Assembly (NCBI RefSeq): GCF_001429395.1
Contig: NZ_LMJT01000011.1
Location: 40,139-104,138 of the forward strand
Length of the DNA: 64,000 nt
Reading direction: 5' to 3'
Origin: Allobosea sp. Root381
Lineage (GTDB): Bacteria > Pseudomonadota > Alphaproteobacteria > Rhizobiales > Beijerinckiaceae
Shown here piece after piece: positions 41,190 through 50,860 of this stretch; the first letter of the stretch is position 1, and each line of letters opens with the position of its first letter. A program made the position numbers and the translations under genes. The notes below the pieces were generated by a model. It saw nothing but the letters and a program-made list of their open reading frames with translations. It searched no databases and was not told the origin of the DNA.

Positions 41190-41394
41190 GTCGGATCCTC
41201 CGTAAATTTGCCCAGCCGCTCTAGCAATGGCCGCCCGCCGCCGCAATCTCGGGCGGCGGGACGTGGCGAATCCGCGCTGGCGCGAATCTGCGCTGGCGAT
41301 TGCGGCTTGGCGCTCCGGTTCCTATAAGCAGCCCGAACAAAACCGATGGCGGCGAGGTCGGCGCCGCACCAGGCCCAAGGAAAGATACATCCCA

Positions 41395-43308
41395 ATGATG
41401 ATGCAGGGCATCCGCAAGGCGGGCCAGAGCTTGGTCGGCAAGCTCATCATCTTCACGCTGTTCGGCTTCCTCATCTTCTCCTTCGCGATCTGGGGTATCG
41501 GCGACATCTTCCAGGGATATGGCCGCAATTCCGTGGCCCGCGTCGGCAAGGCCGAGATCGGCCTCGAGCAGTTGCGCACCGCCTACCAGAACGACGTGCA
41601 GAATCTGACGCGCCAGCAGCGCCGCCAGATCACGCCCGACATGGCCCGCGCCCTCGGCCTCGACCGGCAGGCGCTGTCGCGCCTGGTGACGGAATCGGTG
41701 TTCGACCAGACGACGCAGCGCATGGGGCTCGCCGTCTCCGACGAGACGATTCGCCAACTGATCTTCGCCGATCCCGCCTTCCGCGATGCCTCGGGCAATT
41801 TCTCCGCCGCCCGCTTCAACGAGCTGCTCCGCTCGAACGGCTTCACCGAGCAGGTCTATGTCCGCGAGCAGCGCGCCACGATCCTGCGCCAGCAGCTGGC
41901 CGAGATGGTCGTCGGCGCGGTCTCCGCGCCGGTCGCCCTGCAGGAGCTCGGCCACCGCCTGCGCAACGAGCGCCGCAGCGTGAGCTTCGCGCAGATGGCG
42001 CCCAGCCTCGCCGGCGAGATTCCCGCGCCGACCGAAGCCCAGCTGAAATCCTTCTTCGACGAGCGCAAGGGCGCCTTCCGCGCCCCCGAGCAGCGCACCG
42101 CCGACATCCTCGCGATCACGGCCGAAACGCTGGCGGATGCCGGCACCGTTGCCGACGAGGATGCGAAGGCCCGCTACGAGGAGCTGAAGGCGCAGCGCTT
42201 CACCACGACCGAGACTCGCACGATCCAGCAGATCGCCTTCCCGAATGCCGAGGAGGCACAGGCTGCCAAGGCGCGTATCGACGCTGGCGAAACCTTCGAG
42301 GCAATCGCAGCCGCGCGCAATGTCGCCGACGCCGATCTGACGCTCGGCACCTTCACGCGGACGCAGATTTTCGACCCCGTGGTGCGGGAAGCCGCCTTCG
42401 CCCTCGCCGAGGGCGCGGTCAGCGCGCCGGCCGCCAGCGCCTTCGGGCCGGTGCTGCTGCGCGTTACCGTGGTCACGCCGGAAAACGTGCGCGCCTTCGA
42501 GGACGTCGCCGCCGAGGTCCGGGCCGAGGTTGCGACCAGCCGCGCCGCAAGCCGGATCAGCGAGATGCACGACAAGATCGAGGATCAGCGCGCCAGCGCC
42601 AAGCCGCTGGCGGAGATCGCCAAGGAATTCAACCTGCCGCTGCGCAGCGTCGGGCCCGTCGATTCCGGCCTGCGCCGGCCGGACGGTTCGGCTGAGCCGG
42701 CTCTGCCGGGTGGCGATGCGACCGCGCAGGCGATCTTCCGCTCCGACATCGGCGTCGATAGCGAGGCGATCAGGCTGCCGCGCGACGCCGGCTATGTCTG
42801 GTACGCGGTGACGAAGATCGATCCCGCGCGCGACCAGAGTTTCGAGGAGGTCAAGGCGCAGGTCGAGGCCCAGTGGCACGCCGACGAGGTGTCGACGCGG
42901 CTCTCCGCCAAGGCGCGCGAGCTGGTCGAGCGGCTCGACAAGGGCGAGGCCTTCGATGCGGTCGCGGCATCGGCCGGGCTGACCATCGAGCAAGCGCAGG
43001 ACATCGGCCGCCAGGACCAGCGTCCGGACCTGCCGGCCAATGTCGTCAGCCTGATCTTCGGAACGGCGGCCGGCAAGAGCAACTCGGCTTCCGTCACCGA
43101 TGGCGGGCGCATCCTGTTCCGGGTCGATACGGCGACGGTGCCGAGCTATGCCCGCACCACACAGGAGGCTGATAATTTTGCCCGGCAGCTCGGCGCGAGC
43201 ATCAGCGAGGACATCCTGGCCCAGTACGTCGCCAAGCTGCAGAGCGATCTCGGCGTGACGGTCAACGAGACCGCCTTCCGGAACGCCACCGGCGGCACTC
43301 AGAACTGA
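41395..43308 (+). CDS. ppiD: SurA N-terminal / parvulin-type peptidyl-prolyl isomerase, PpiD-like
   Basis: 637 residues. One N-terminal membrane helix (LIIFTLFGFLIFSFAIWGIGD, about 14-34) anchors a periplasmic chaperone: a SurA_N-type helical domain (about 40-260) and a parvulin domain (about 270-390) followed by a second one-like segment. Helps outer-membrane proteins leave the Sec channel. Three ATGs in a row (41395, 41398, 41401) after AAGGA; the first is used. Stop is 2 bases before trpE. Confidence 0.9.
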   Translation: MMMQGIRKAGQSLVGKLIIFTLFGFLIFSFAIWGIGDIFQGYGRNSVARVGKAEIGLEQLRTAYQNDVQNLTRQQRRQITPDMARALGLDRQALSRLVTESVFDQTTQRMGLAVSDETIRQLIFADPAFRDASGNFSAARFNELLRSNGFTEQVYVREQRATILRQQLAEMVVGAVSAPVALQELGHRLRNERRSVSFAQMAPSLAGEIPAPTEAQLKSFFDERKGAFRAPEQRTADILAITAETLADAGTVADEDAKARYEELKAQRFTTTETRTIQQIAFPNAEEAQAAKARIDAGETFEAIAAARNVADADLTLGTFTRTQIFDPVVREAAFALAEGAVSAPAASAFGPVLLRVTVVTPENVRAFEDVAAEVRAEVATSRAASRISEMHDKIEDQRASAKPLAEIAKEFNLPLRSVGPVDSGLRRPDGSAEPALPGGDATAQAIFRSDIGVDSEAIRLPRDAGYVWYAVTKIDPARDQSFEEVKAQVEAQWHADEVSTRLSAKARELVERLDKGEAFDAVAASAGLTIEQAQDIGRQDQRPDLPANVVSLIFGTAAGKSNSASVTDGGRILFRVDTATVPSYARTTQEADNFARQLGASISEDILAQYVAKLQSDLGVTVNETAFRNATGGTQN

Positions 43309-43310
43309 TC

Positions 43311-44834
<1,524 letters not shown>

Positions 44835-44850
44835 GGGCAAGGACATCCTC

Positions 44851-44924
44851 CTCGGGCTCGACCCGAGCATCGCCTGCCAGAGATTACCGGGCCTGCGCCT
44901 TGCTTAGCCCGGTAATGCCCTTTT
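44851..44924 (+). terminator. Tandem hairpins after trpE, second one rho-independent
   Basis: First stem CTCGGG/CCCGAG (44851-44856, 44862-44867). Second stem is a perfect 10-base ATTACCGGGC / GCCCGGTAAT (44883-44892, 44907-44916), then GCCCTTTT. The arrangement of palindromes resembles intergenic repeats of related genomes and lies between convergent trpE and the UPF0114 gene, so it may serve both strands. Confidence 0.6.
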
Positions 44925-44928
44925 CCTG

Positions 44929-45504
44929 TCAATGCGCCTTGCCTGGCGATACCGTCATCTTGTCCACCCAGGCGATGCCGATCGCCGAGAGGATGAAGAC
45001 GACATGGATCATCGTCTGCAGCAGCACGCCAGTCTCGGTGTAGTCCGTCGTCCGAGTGGTGCCGCCAATATTGCCGGCCTCGATGAAGGTCCGCAGCAGA
45101 TGGATCGACGAGATGCCGATGATCGCCATGGCGAGCTTGATCTTCAAAACGCTGGCGTTGACGTGGCTGAGCCATTCAGGCTGATCGGGGTGCCCCTCGA
45201 GTCGCAGGCGCGAGACGAAGGTCTCATAGCCGCCGACGATGACCATGATCAGCAGGTTCGAGATCATCACCACGTCGATCAGCCCCAGCACGACCAGCAT
45301 GATCTGCTGCTCGCTGAAGGAGAACGAGTGGGTAACGAGGTGCACCAACTCCTTGAGAAACAGGAAGACGTAGACGCACTGCGCGACGATCAGCCCCATA
45401 TAGAGCGGCAGTTGCAGCCAGCGTGAACCAAAGATGATGAAGGGCAATGGCCGCAGCGCCCTGGCCATGGTGGGATCGGCAGCCTTCGGGCCGGGATGCG
45501 ACAT
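44929..45504 (-). CDS. UPF0114 (YqhA) family membrane protein
   Basis: 191 residues with four helices. Seen: GSRWLQLPLYMGLIVAQCVYVFLF, ISNLLIMVIVGGYETFVSRL, HVNASVLKIKLAMAIIGISSIHLL and HVVFILSAIGIAWVDKM. These identify UPF0114, function unknown. ATG 45504 is used; the frame runs on upstream in a low-complexity region and has no conserved content. Convergent with trpE. Confidence 0.9.
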   Translation of the reverse strand: MSHPGPKAADPTMARALRPLPFIIFGSRWLQLPLYMGLIVAQCVYVFLFLKELVHLVTHSFSFSEQQIMLVVLGLIDVVMISNLLIMVIVGGYETFVSRLRLEGHPDQPEWLSHVNASVLKIKLAMAIIGISSIHLLRTFIEAGNIGGTTRTTDYTETGVLLQTMIHVVFILSAIGIAWVDKMTVSPGKAH

Positions 45505-45673
45505 CGGAGCTAAAGTCCTTCGAATGTATGGTGCGGCGCAAAATATGCCGAGGCTAGATGGGGCGCCAAGAGCGAACGTGCAACCGCCCGCGCAAAAAGT
45601 ATCGTCTGCGCAAAAAATCTTCTGTCTGGCGACGAATTTTTGACGATATCGCGTGCAAGGCTTTCGCAAGACC

Positions 45674-45690
45674 AGCGTAGAAGCTACGCT
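45674..45690. promoter_or_regulatory. Inverted repeat upstream of the BA14K-like gene
   Basis: AGCGTA-GAAGC-TACGCT, a perfect 6-base inverted repeat with a 5-base spacer, 62 bases before the GTG start at 45753. The neighbouring region also has two GCGCAAAAA direct repeats at about 45590 and 45610. Could be a regulator site or a leader hairpin. Confidence 0.3.
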
Positions 45691-45752
45691 TGGAGATCTC
45701 ATTCAGAGGAATGCGCAAGCTTCCTGCCGAATCGGAGAGGAAAGGATTTCCA

Positions 45753-46211
45753 GTGATCAAGACCTTGACCATTGCTGCCGCTCTCGTCGGTGGAGCCCTG
45801 TTGGCGGCACCTGCGAGCGCGGCGCCCATCGGTGCCGCCGGGGCGCCGGCTCTGGCCGGCGGCGGTAGCGACCTCGTCGAGACGGTGCAGTATCGCCGCT
45901 ACGGCCCGCGCTACGGATACGGACCGCGCTACGGTTATGGCCCGCGTTACGGCTATCGTGGCGGGTACTACCGTGGCGGCCGCGGCGCGGCCGTCGGCGC
46001 CGGAATTGCGGCCGGCGTAATCGGCGGAGCTCTGGCGGCGGGTGCGCTGGCCGGGCCGCGCTATGTCGAACCGGTGCCGGTCTATCCGGGGCCCGTCTAC
46101 GGTGTCGAGGATGTCGACGCCGTGGCGTATTGCTCGCGCCGCTTCCGCACCTACAACCCGGAGACCGGAACCTACATCGCGACTGGCGGCGTGGTTCGTG
46201 CCTGCCCCTGA
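45753..46211 (+). CDS. BA14K-like secreted protein with GPRYGY repeats
   Basis: 152 residues. Signal peptide (about 1-24, hydrophobic core TLTIAAALVGGALLAAPASA). Three in-frame 18-base tandem units encode GPRYGY (45903-45956), then a glycine-rich hydrophobic segment GAGIAAGVIGGALAAGALAG, and a C-terminal CSRRFRTYNPETGTYIATGG close to the conserved end of the BA14K lectin-like family. GTG 45753 with AAAGGA is the best start. A perfect terminator follows at 46238-46269. Confidence 0.8.
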   Translation: MIKTLTIAAALVGGALLAAPASAAPIGAAGAPALAGGGSDLVETVQYRRYGPRYGYGPRYGYGPRYGYRGGYYRGGRGAAVGAGIAAGVIGGALAAGALAGPRYVEPVPVYPGPVYGVEDVDAVAYCSRRFRTYNPETGTYIATGGVVRACP

Positions 46212-46237
46212 CATCGCCTGACCACGCGGACAGGCAA

Positions 46238-46269
46238 GCCTCCCGGCAACGACGCCGGGAGGCTTTTTT
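46238..46269 (+). terminator. Rho-independent terminator
   Basis: Perfect 10-base stem GCCTCCCGGC / GCCGGGAGGC (46238-46247, 46254-46263) with a 6-base loop and six T residues (46264-46269). Ends the BA14K-like transcript 27 bases after its stop. Confidence 0.9.
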
Positions 46270-46340
46270 GTCGCTGCGTTTTCCTTACGCCGTGAACGCG
46301 CCTATCCTCGCGACGTATTCCATCCACTCGGAGCCGGCCC

Positions 46341-47126
46341 TTGCGCATCGCCACCTGGAACGTCAATTCCGTCCGCCAGAGGCTCGGCCATCTGCTCGAC
46401 TTCCTGAAGGAAGTGGAGCCCGACGCGCTATGCCTGCAGGAGATCAAGTGCCTCGACGGCGATTTCCCGCGCAGCGAGATCGAGGAAGCGGGCTGGCAGG
46501 TCGAGACGCTCGGGCAGAAGACCTTCAACGGCGTCGCCATCATCTCGCGGGCGAAACTCGAGGACGTCCGGCGTGGCCTGCCGGGAGATGAGGCTGACGA
46601 GCAGGCGCGCTATCTGGAAGGAGTATTGCCGCTCGGGAATGGCGTCGTGCGCCTCGCCTCGATCTACCTGCCCAACGGCAACCCGCCCAACACTGAGAAA
46701 TATCCCTACAAGCTCGGCTGGATGAGGCGGCTGACCACCCATGCGCAGATGCTGCTCACCCATGAGGAGCCGCTGGTCCTGGCGGGCGACTACAACGTCA
46801 TTCCCGAAGCAAGGGACGCACGCGACCCTGCGGCCTGGGTGTCCGACGCGTTGTTCCTGTCGCAGACGCGCGCCGCCTTCCGCGAGCTGATCAATCTGGG
46901 ACTGACCGAGGCCCTGCGTGCCTCGACCGACGCCAGCGGGCTCTACACCTTCTGGGACTATCAGGCTGGTGCCTGGCAGCGCAACAACGGCATCCGCATC
47001 GACCATCTGCTGCTGTCGCCTCAGGCGGCCGACAGGCTGACCGGCGTCCAGATCGCCAAGCATGTGCGCGGTTGGGAAAAGCCGTCCGACCATGTCCCGG
47101 TCATGATCGAACTCCGGGCGGCCTAA
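46341..47126 (+). CDS. xthA: Exodeoxyribonuclease III
   Basis: 261 residues. AP endonuclease and 3'-5' exonuclease in base-excision repair. Seen: IATWNVNSVRQRL, LQEIKC (catalytic Glu), LAGDYNVIPE, RIDHLLLS and the late SDHVPVMIEL. The start is TTG 46341, the only one giving the conserved MRIATWNVNS N-terminus; CGGAG precedes it. Stops before exoR, convergent. Confidence 0.96.
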   Translation: MRIATWNVNSVRQRLGHLLDFLKEVEPDALCLQEIKCLDGDFPRSEIEEAGWQVETLGQKTFNGVAIISRAKLEDVRRGLPGDEADEQARYLEGVLPLGNGVVRLASIYLPNGNPPNTEKYPYKLGWMRRLTTHAQMLLTHEEPLVLAGDYNVIPEARDARDPAAWVSDALFLSQTRAAFRELINLGLTEALRASTDASGLYTFWDYQAGAWQRNNGIRIDHLLLSPQAADRLTGVQIAKHVRGWEKPSDHVPVMIELRAA

Positions 47127-47175
47127 GAACAGCCCGAGACCGACGGAAGCGCCTTGCCGTAGCGAGGGAGCGCCC

Positions 47176-48120
47176 TCAGCGCAGCGACCGCGCGCCCGCA
47201 ACCTGCTGACGTTCGACCAGGGCCAGCGCTGCCGTCCGGTCGCCGGTGGAAGCCGCGGCAAAGGCGGCGTCATGGCGCTCGATGATCCAGCCCTCGCGGC
47301 TGGGGTCGACGCCCTCGCGGGCCAGTGCCAGCCACATCAGGCCGATGACCGGCTGGCGGGGCACGCCTTCGCCTCCGCGCAGCAGCATTTCGCCAAAGAC
47401 GGCGCGGGCCGGCGCATAGCCCTTCTCGGCCGCCAGCTTCATCCAGCGTGCCGCCTGGCGTGCGTCCCGGCGGGTGCCCTGCCCGTTCATATAGAGCCGG
47501 CCTAGATTGTACTGGCCTTCCGGGTCGCCGAAATAGGAAGCGGCGTAGTGATACATGTCGAAGGCCCGGTCGGCATTGGGCCTGACATAGCTGCCCTTGA
47601 TGCCGTCGGTGAAATAGCCTCCGAGCGCGACGAAGGCACCACCGACGATGCGGCCATCGGCCGTGCCCGGAATGGCGTCGGCATTCTCATCCGCGATCTT
47701 CGAGAAATACTCGAACGCCTTGAGATCATTGGCAGGAACGCCCTCGCCGCCGGCATACATCCGGCCGAGCTTGAACTGTGCCGTCAAATGCCCTTGGGCC
47801 GCGGCGTATTCCAGCGCACGCACGGCACCGGCCTGGTTTCCGGCGGTGGAATCGCGCATCCAGGCCCGGATCGCGTCGCGGGCGCTGCTGAAGGGCGCCA
47901 TCGGCAGGGCGGTGTGAGCAGCCGGCCCGCTCGGCGCGGGCGCGATGGCCGGGACGTCGACGGCATCCTCAGGCCCGCTCTCGGGCTCGGGCAAGGCGAT
48001 GCCCGGGATCGGGCGGGGCGGAACCAGCGCGCGACCGCTCGCGTCCCCCTGCGCCCAGGCAGTCGATTGACTGCCCAGGACCAGGAAGAGTGCTGCGATC
48101 GTGAGGTCAGATGTCCGCAT
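47176..48120 (-). CDS. exoR: ExoR-like periplasmic Sel1-repeat regulator
   Basis: 314 residues. Signal peptide (about 1-23, ending TAWAQ). Sel1 repeats: QFKLGRMYAGGEGVPANDLKAFEYFSKIAD (in part, about 116-145), FGDPEGQYNLGRLYMNGQG (about 200-218), ARQAARWMKLAAEKGYAPAR and VPRQPVIGLMWLALARE. These match rhizobial ExoR, which holds the ExoS sensor kinase inactive in the periplasm and so represses exopolysaccharide and envelope genes. ExoR is about 270 residues; the extra length is a Pro/Ala-rich N-terminal region. ATG 48120 lies 14 bases inside ilvD. Confidence 0.82.
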   Translation of the reverse strand: MRTSDLTIAALFLVLGSQSTAWAQGDASGRALVPPRPIPGIALPEPESGPEDAVDVPAIAPAPSGPAAHTALPMAPFSSARDAIRAWMRDSTAGNQAGAVRALEYAAAQGHLTAQFKLGRMYAGGEGVPANDLKAFEYFSKIADENADAIPGTADGRIVGGAFVALGGYFTDGIKGSYVRPNADRAFDMYHYAASYFGDPEGQYNLGRLYMNGQGTRRDARQAARWMKLAAEKGYAPARAVFGEMLLRGGEGVPRQPVIGLMWLALAREGVDPSREGWIIERHDAAFAAASTGDRTAALALVERQQVAGARSLR

Positions 48121-49837
48121 AACAATGGGTCTCGGCCGCGCCGCCGGGGTGGGTTACGGCCCCCCCTTGGGCAGGGCCGACCGTCTGCGCGTATTTCCAG
48201 AGCGCGCCCGAGTTGTAGTCGGTCTTGCGCGGCTTCCAGCTCTTACGACGCTCCTGAAGTTCGGCATCAGAAAGGCGGACTGCGAGCTTTCCTGTGATGG
48301 CGTCGAGTTCGATGATGTCGCCGTCGCGGATCAGGCCGATCGGCCCGCCGACCGCGGCTTCCGGCCCGACATGGCCGACGCAGAAACCGCGGGTGGCGCC
48401 CGAGAAGCGGCCGTCGGTGATCAGCGCGACCTTGTCCCCCATGCCCTGCCCGTAGAGCGCTGCGGTGGTCGAGAGCATCTCGCGCATGCCCGGCCCACCC
48501 TTGGGACCCTCGTAGCGGATCACCAGAACGTCGCCTTCCTTGTAGCTACGCTCGGTTACGGCCTTGAAGGCATCCTCCTCGCAGTCGAAGCAGCGCGCCG
48601 GTCCGGTGAAAACGAGTTTGTCCTCGGGCATGCCGGCGATCTTCACGATTGCGCCCTCGGTTGCGAGATTGCCTGAGAGGCCGACGACGCCGCCGGTCGC
48701 CGTTATCGGCTTGTCGGTACGGTAGATCACATCCTGCTGGTCGTTCCACTTCACCGAGGCGAGGTTCTCGGCGATGGTGCGGCCGGTCACCGTCAGGCAG
48801 TCGCCATGGAGATAGCCGCCATCGAGCAGGCTCTTCATCACCAGCGGGATGCCGCCGACCTCGAACATGTCCTTGGCGACATATTTGCCGCCCGGCTTCA
48901 GGTCGGCGATGTAGGGCGTGCTCTTGAAGATCTCGGCAACGGTGAAGAGATCGAAGTCGATGCCGCATTCATGCGCGATCGCCGGCAGGTGCAGCGCGCC
49001 GTTGGTCGAGCCGCCAGTCGCGGCGACGACCATCGCCGCATTCTCGAGGGCCTTGCGGGTGACGATGTCGCGCGGACGGATATTGCGGGCGATCAGGTCC
49101 ATGACCATCTCGCCGGCCGTGTAGCAGAAGGCGTCACGAACATCGTAGGGCGCCGGGGCGCCGCAGGAATAGGGCAAGGCGAGCCCGATCGCCTCGGCAA
49201 CCGTCGCCATGGTGTTGGCGGTGAACTGCGCGCCACAGGAGCCCGATGACGGGCACGCCGCCTCTTCCAACTCTTGAAGATCCTCATCCGACATGGCGCC
49301 GACTGAGTGCTTGCCGACGGCCTCGAAGACGTCCTGCACCGTGACCGGCTTGCCCTTGAACGTGCCGGGCAGGATCGAGCCGCCATAGATGAAGATCGAC
49401 GGCACGTTGAGGCGCACCATCGCCATCATCATGCCAGGCAGCGACTTGTCGCAGCCTGCAAGGCCGACGAGTCCGTCATAGCAATGGCCGCGCATGGTGA
49501 GCTCGACCGAGTCGGCGATGACCTCGCGCGAGGCCAGCGACGACTTCATGCCCTGGTGCCCCATGGCGATGCCGTCCGTCACGGTGATGGTGCAGAATTC
49601 CCGCGGCGTGCCGCTGGCGGAGGCAACACCCTTCTTGACCGCCTGGGCCTGGCGCATCAACGAGATGTTGCAGGGAGCGGCCTCGTTCCAGCAGGAGGCG
49701 ACGCCAATGAAGGGCTGCGCGATCTGCTTCGCGGTCATGCCCATCGCGTAATAATAGGAACGGTGCGGAGCCTTCGCCGGGCCCACGCTCACATGGCGGC
49801 TCGGCAACCTCGACTTGTCGAACACAGGCGCATCCAT
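48107..49837 (-). CDS. ilvD: Dihydroxy-acid dehydratase
   Basis: 576 residues. Valine, leucine and isoleucine pathway. Iron-sulfur cysteines in NEAAPCN (56), AGCDKSLPG (129) and PSSGSCGAQF (201) are all present, which is the [2Fe-2S] type pattern. ATG 49837 precedes the conserved KSRLPSRHVSVG; the frame is open upstream to 49969 but shows no conservation. The last 14 bases overlap the exoR start. Confidence 0.97.
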   Translation of the reverse strand: MDAPVFDKSRLPSRHVSVGPAKAPHRSYYYAMGMTAKQIAQPFIGVASCWNEAAPCNISLMRQAQAVKKGVASASGTPREFCTITVTDGIAMGHQGMKSSLASREVIADSVELTMRGHCYDGLVGLAGCDKSLPGMMMAMVRLNVPSIFIYGGSILPGTFKGKPVTVQDVFEAVGKHSVGAMSDEDLQELEEAACPSSGSCGAQFTANTMATVAEAIGLALPYSCGAPAPYDVRDAFCYTAGEMVMDLIARNIRPRDIVTRKALENAAMVVAATGGSTNGALHLPAIAHECGIDFDLFTVAEIFKSTPYIADLKPGGKYVAKDMFEVGGIPLVMKSLLDGGYLHGDCLTVTGRTIAENLASVKWNDQQDVIYRTDKPITATGGVVGLSGNLATEGAIVKIAGMPEDKLVFTGPARCFDCEEDAFKAVTERSYKEGDVLVIRYEGPKGGPGMREMLSTTAALYGQGMGDKVALITDGRFSGATRGFCVGHVGPEAAVGGPIGLIRDGDIIELDAITGKLAVRLSDAELQERRKSWKPRKTDYNSGALWKYAQTVGPAQGGAVTHPGGAAETHCYADI

Positions 49838-50125
49838 AGCCACTCGTCCCGTTCCCCTGACCCAACACGGCGCAGAGATTTGCCACGCCACGCAAGCCTG
49901 GAGCAATCCGCGCCCCCGAAACCCGCGGTCCGCCCGGAACCTCGTCCGAACCCGCGCGTTTAGCTCCAATTTGAATAAATCTCAGGCGCTTAACGCCCTG
50001 TTTTGGTGAGCGTCGTTTGTGGCGGCTTCGCGGCACTTATGCTCTGGAGCCGGCGTCATAAGCCGTTCTCCTGCCGATGTTGCGCCGATGTCACAATATC
50101 CGGGTGCGGGTGACGCAGCGGCCGC

Positions 50126-50707
50126 TCAAAGGATGAGGGGCAGTACGAAGAAGCCGCCGACAACGACGACGAGCAGCGCCAGGGCCGTCATCGGCAGGTG
50201 CTTCTCGATGAAGATGCGGATGTCGTCGCCGTAGTAGCGCAACGCAACCGCGATCATCAGGAAGAAAGTAGCGCGAGAGACCACCATGCCGATGGTGAAC
50301 TTCAAGAGGTCGAAGTGCAGGAAGCCGGACATGATCGTGACGATCTTGAACGGGATCGGCGTCAGGCCCTTGGTGACGAGCACCCAGAACCAGTAATCCT
50401 GCGAGCTGTTGATGAGGGTCGCCGCCTTGTCTTGCAGCCCGTAGAGGCTGATCAGCCACATGCCCAGCGAGTCATAGAGCAAGGCGCCGATCGCATAGCC
50501 GAGATAGCCACCGAGGACGGCGCCGAGCGAGCAGATGCCCGCGTAGAACCAGGCCCTGTCTGGGCGCGCGATGCACATCGGGATCAGCAAGGGGATCGGC
50601 GGCAGCGGGCTGACCGAACTCTCGACGAATGTGATGGCGAAAAGCAGCCACGGGGCCGCTGGATGAGATGCGTACGAAACGCACCAGTCATAGGCTCGCT
50701 TGAGCAT
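50126..50707 (-). CDS. YqaA family (DedA-like) inner-membrane protein
   Basis: 193 residues. SNARE-associated/DedA-fold membrane protein with ITFVESSVSPLPPIPLLIPMCIA, a re-entrant GYLGYAIGALLYDSLG and KGLTPIPFKIVTIMSGFLHF. Shorter than DedA and fits the YqaA group; related proteins flip lipid carriers, function here unproven. No coupled neighbour. Confidence 0.87.
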   Translation of the reverse strand: MLKRAYDWCVSYASHPAAPWLLFAITFVESSVSPLPPIPLLIPMCIARPDRAWFYAGICSLGAVLGGYLGYAIGALLYDSLGMWLISLYGLQDKAATLINSSQDYWFWVLVTKGLTPIPFKIVTIMSGFLHFDLLKFTIGMVVSRATFFLMIAVALRYYGDDIRIFIEKHLPMTALALLVVVVGGFFVLPLIL

Positions 50708-50860
50708 CGTGACGAAACAACCGGTCCTGGGTTATTGGCATCGAGGCGCATGACAGGTTTGCACCCAACGCGCATCTAACCGTCTCGGCGGGAGAATGCC
50801 AGCCTTGTCTTACGCGAAGGTCAATTTGAAGACGGAGTCATGGCCGGATGCGGGCGCGGC

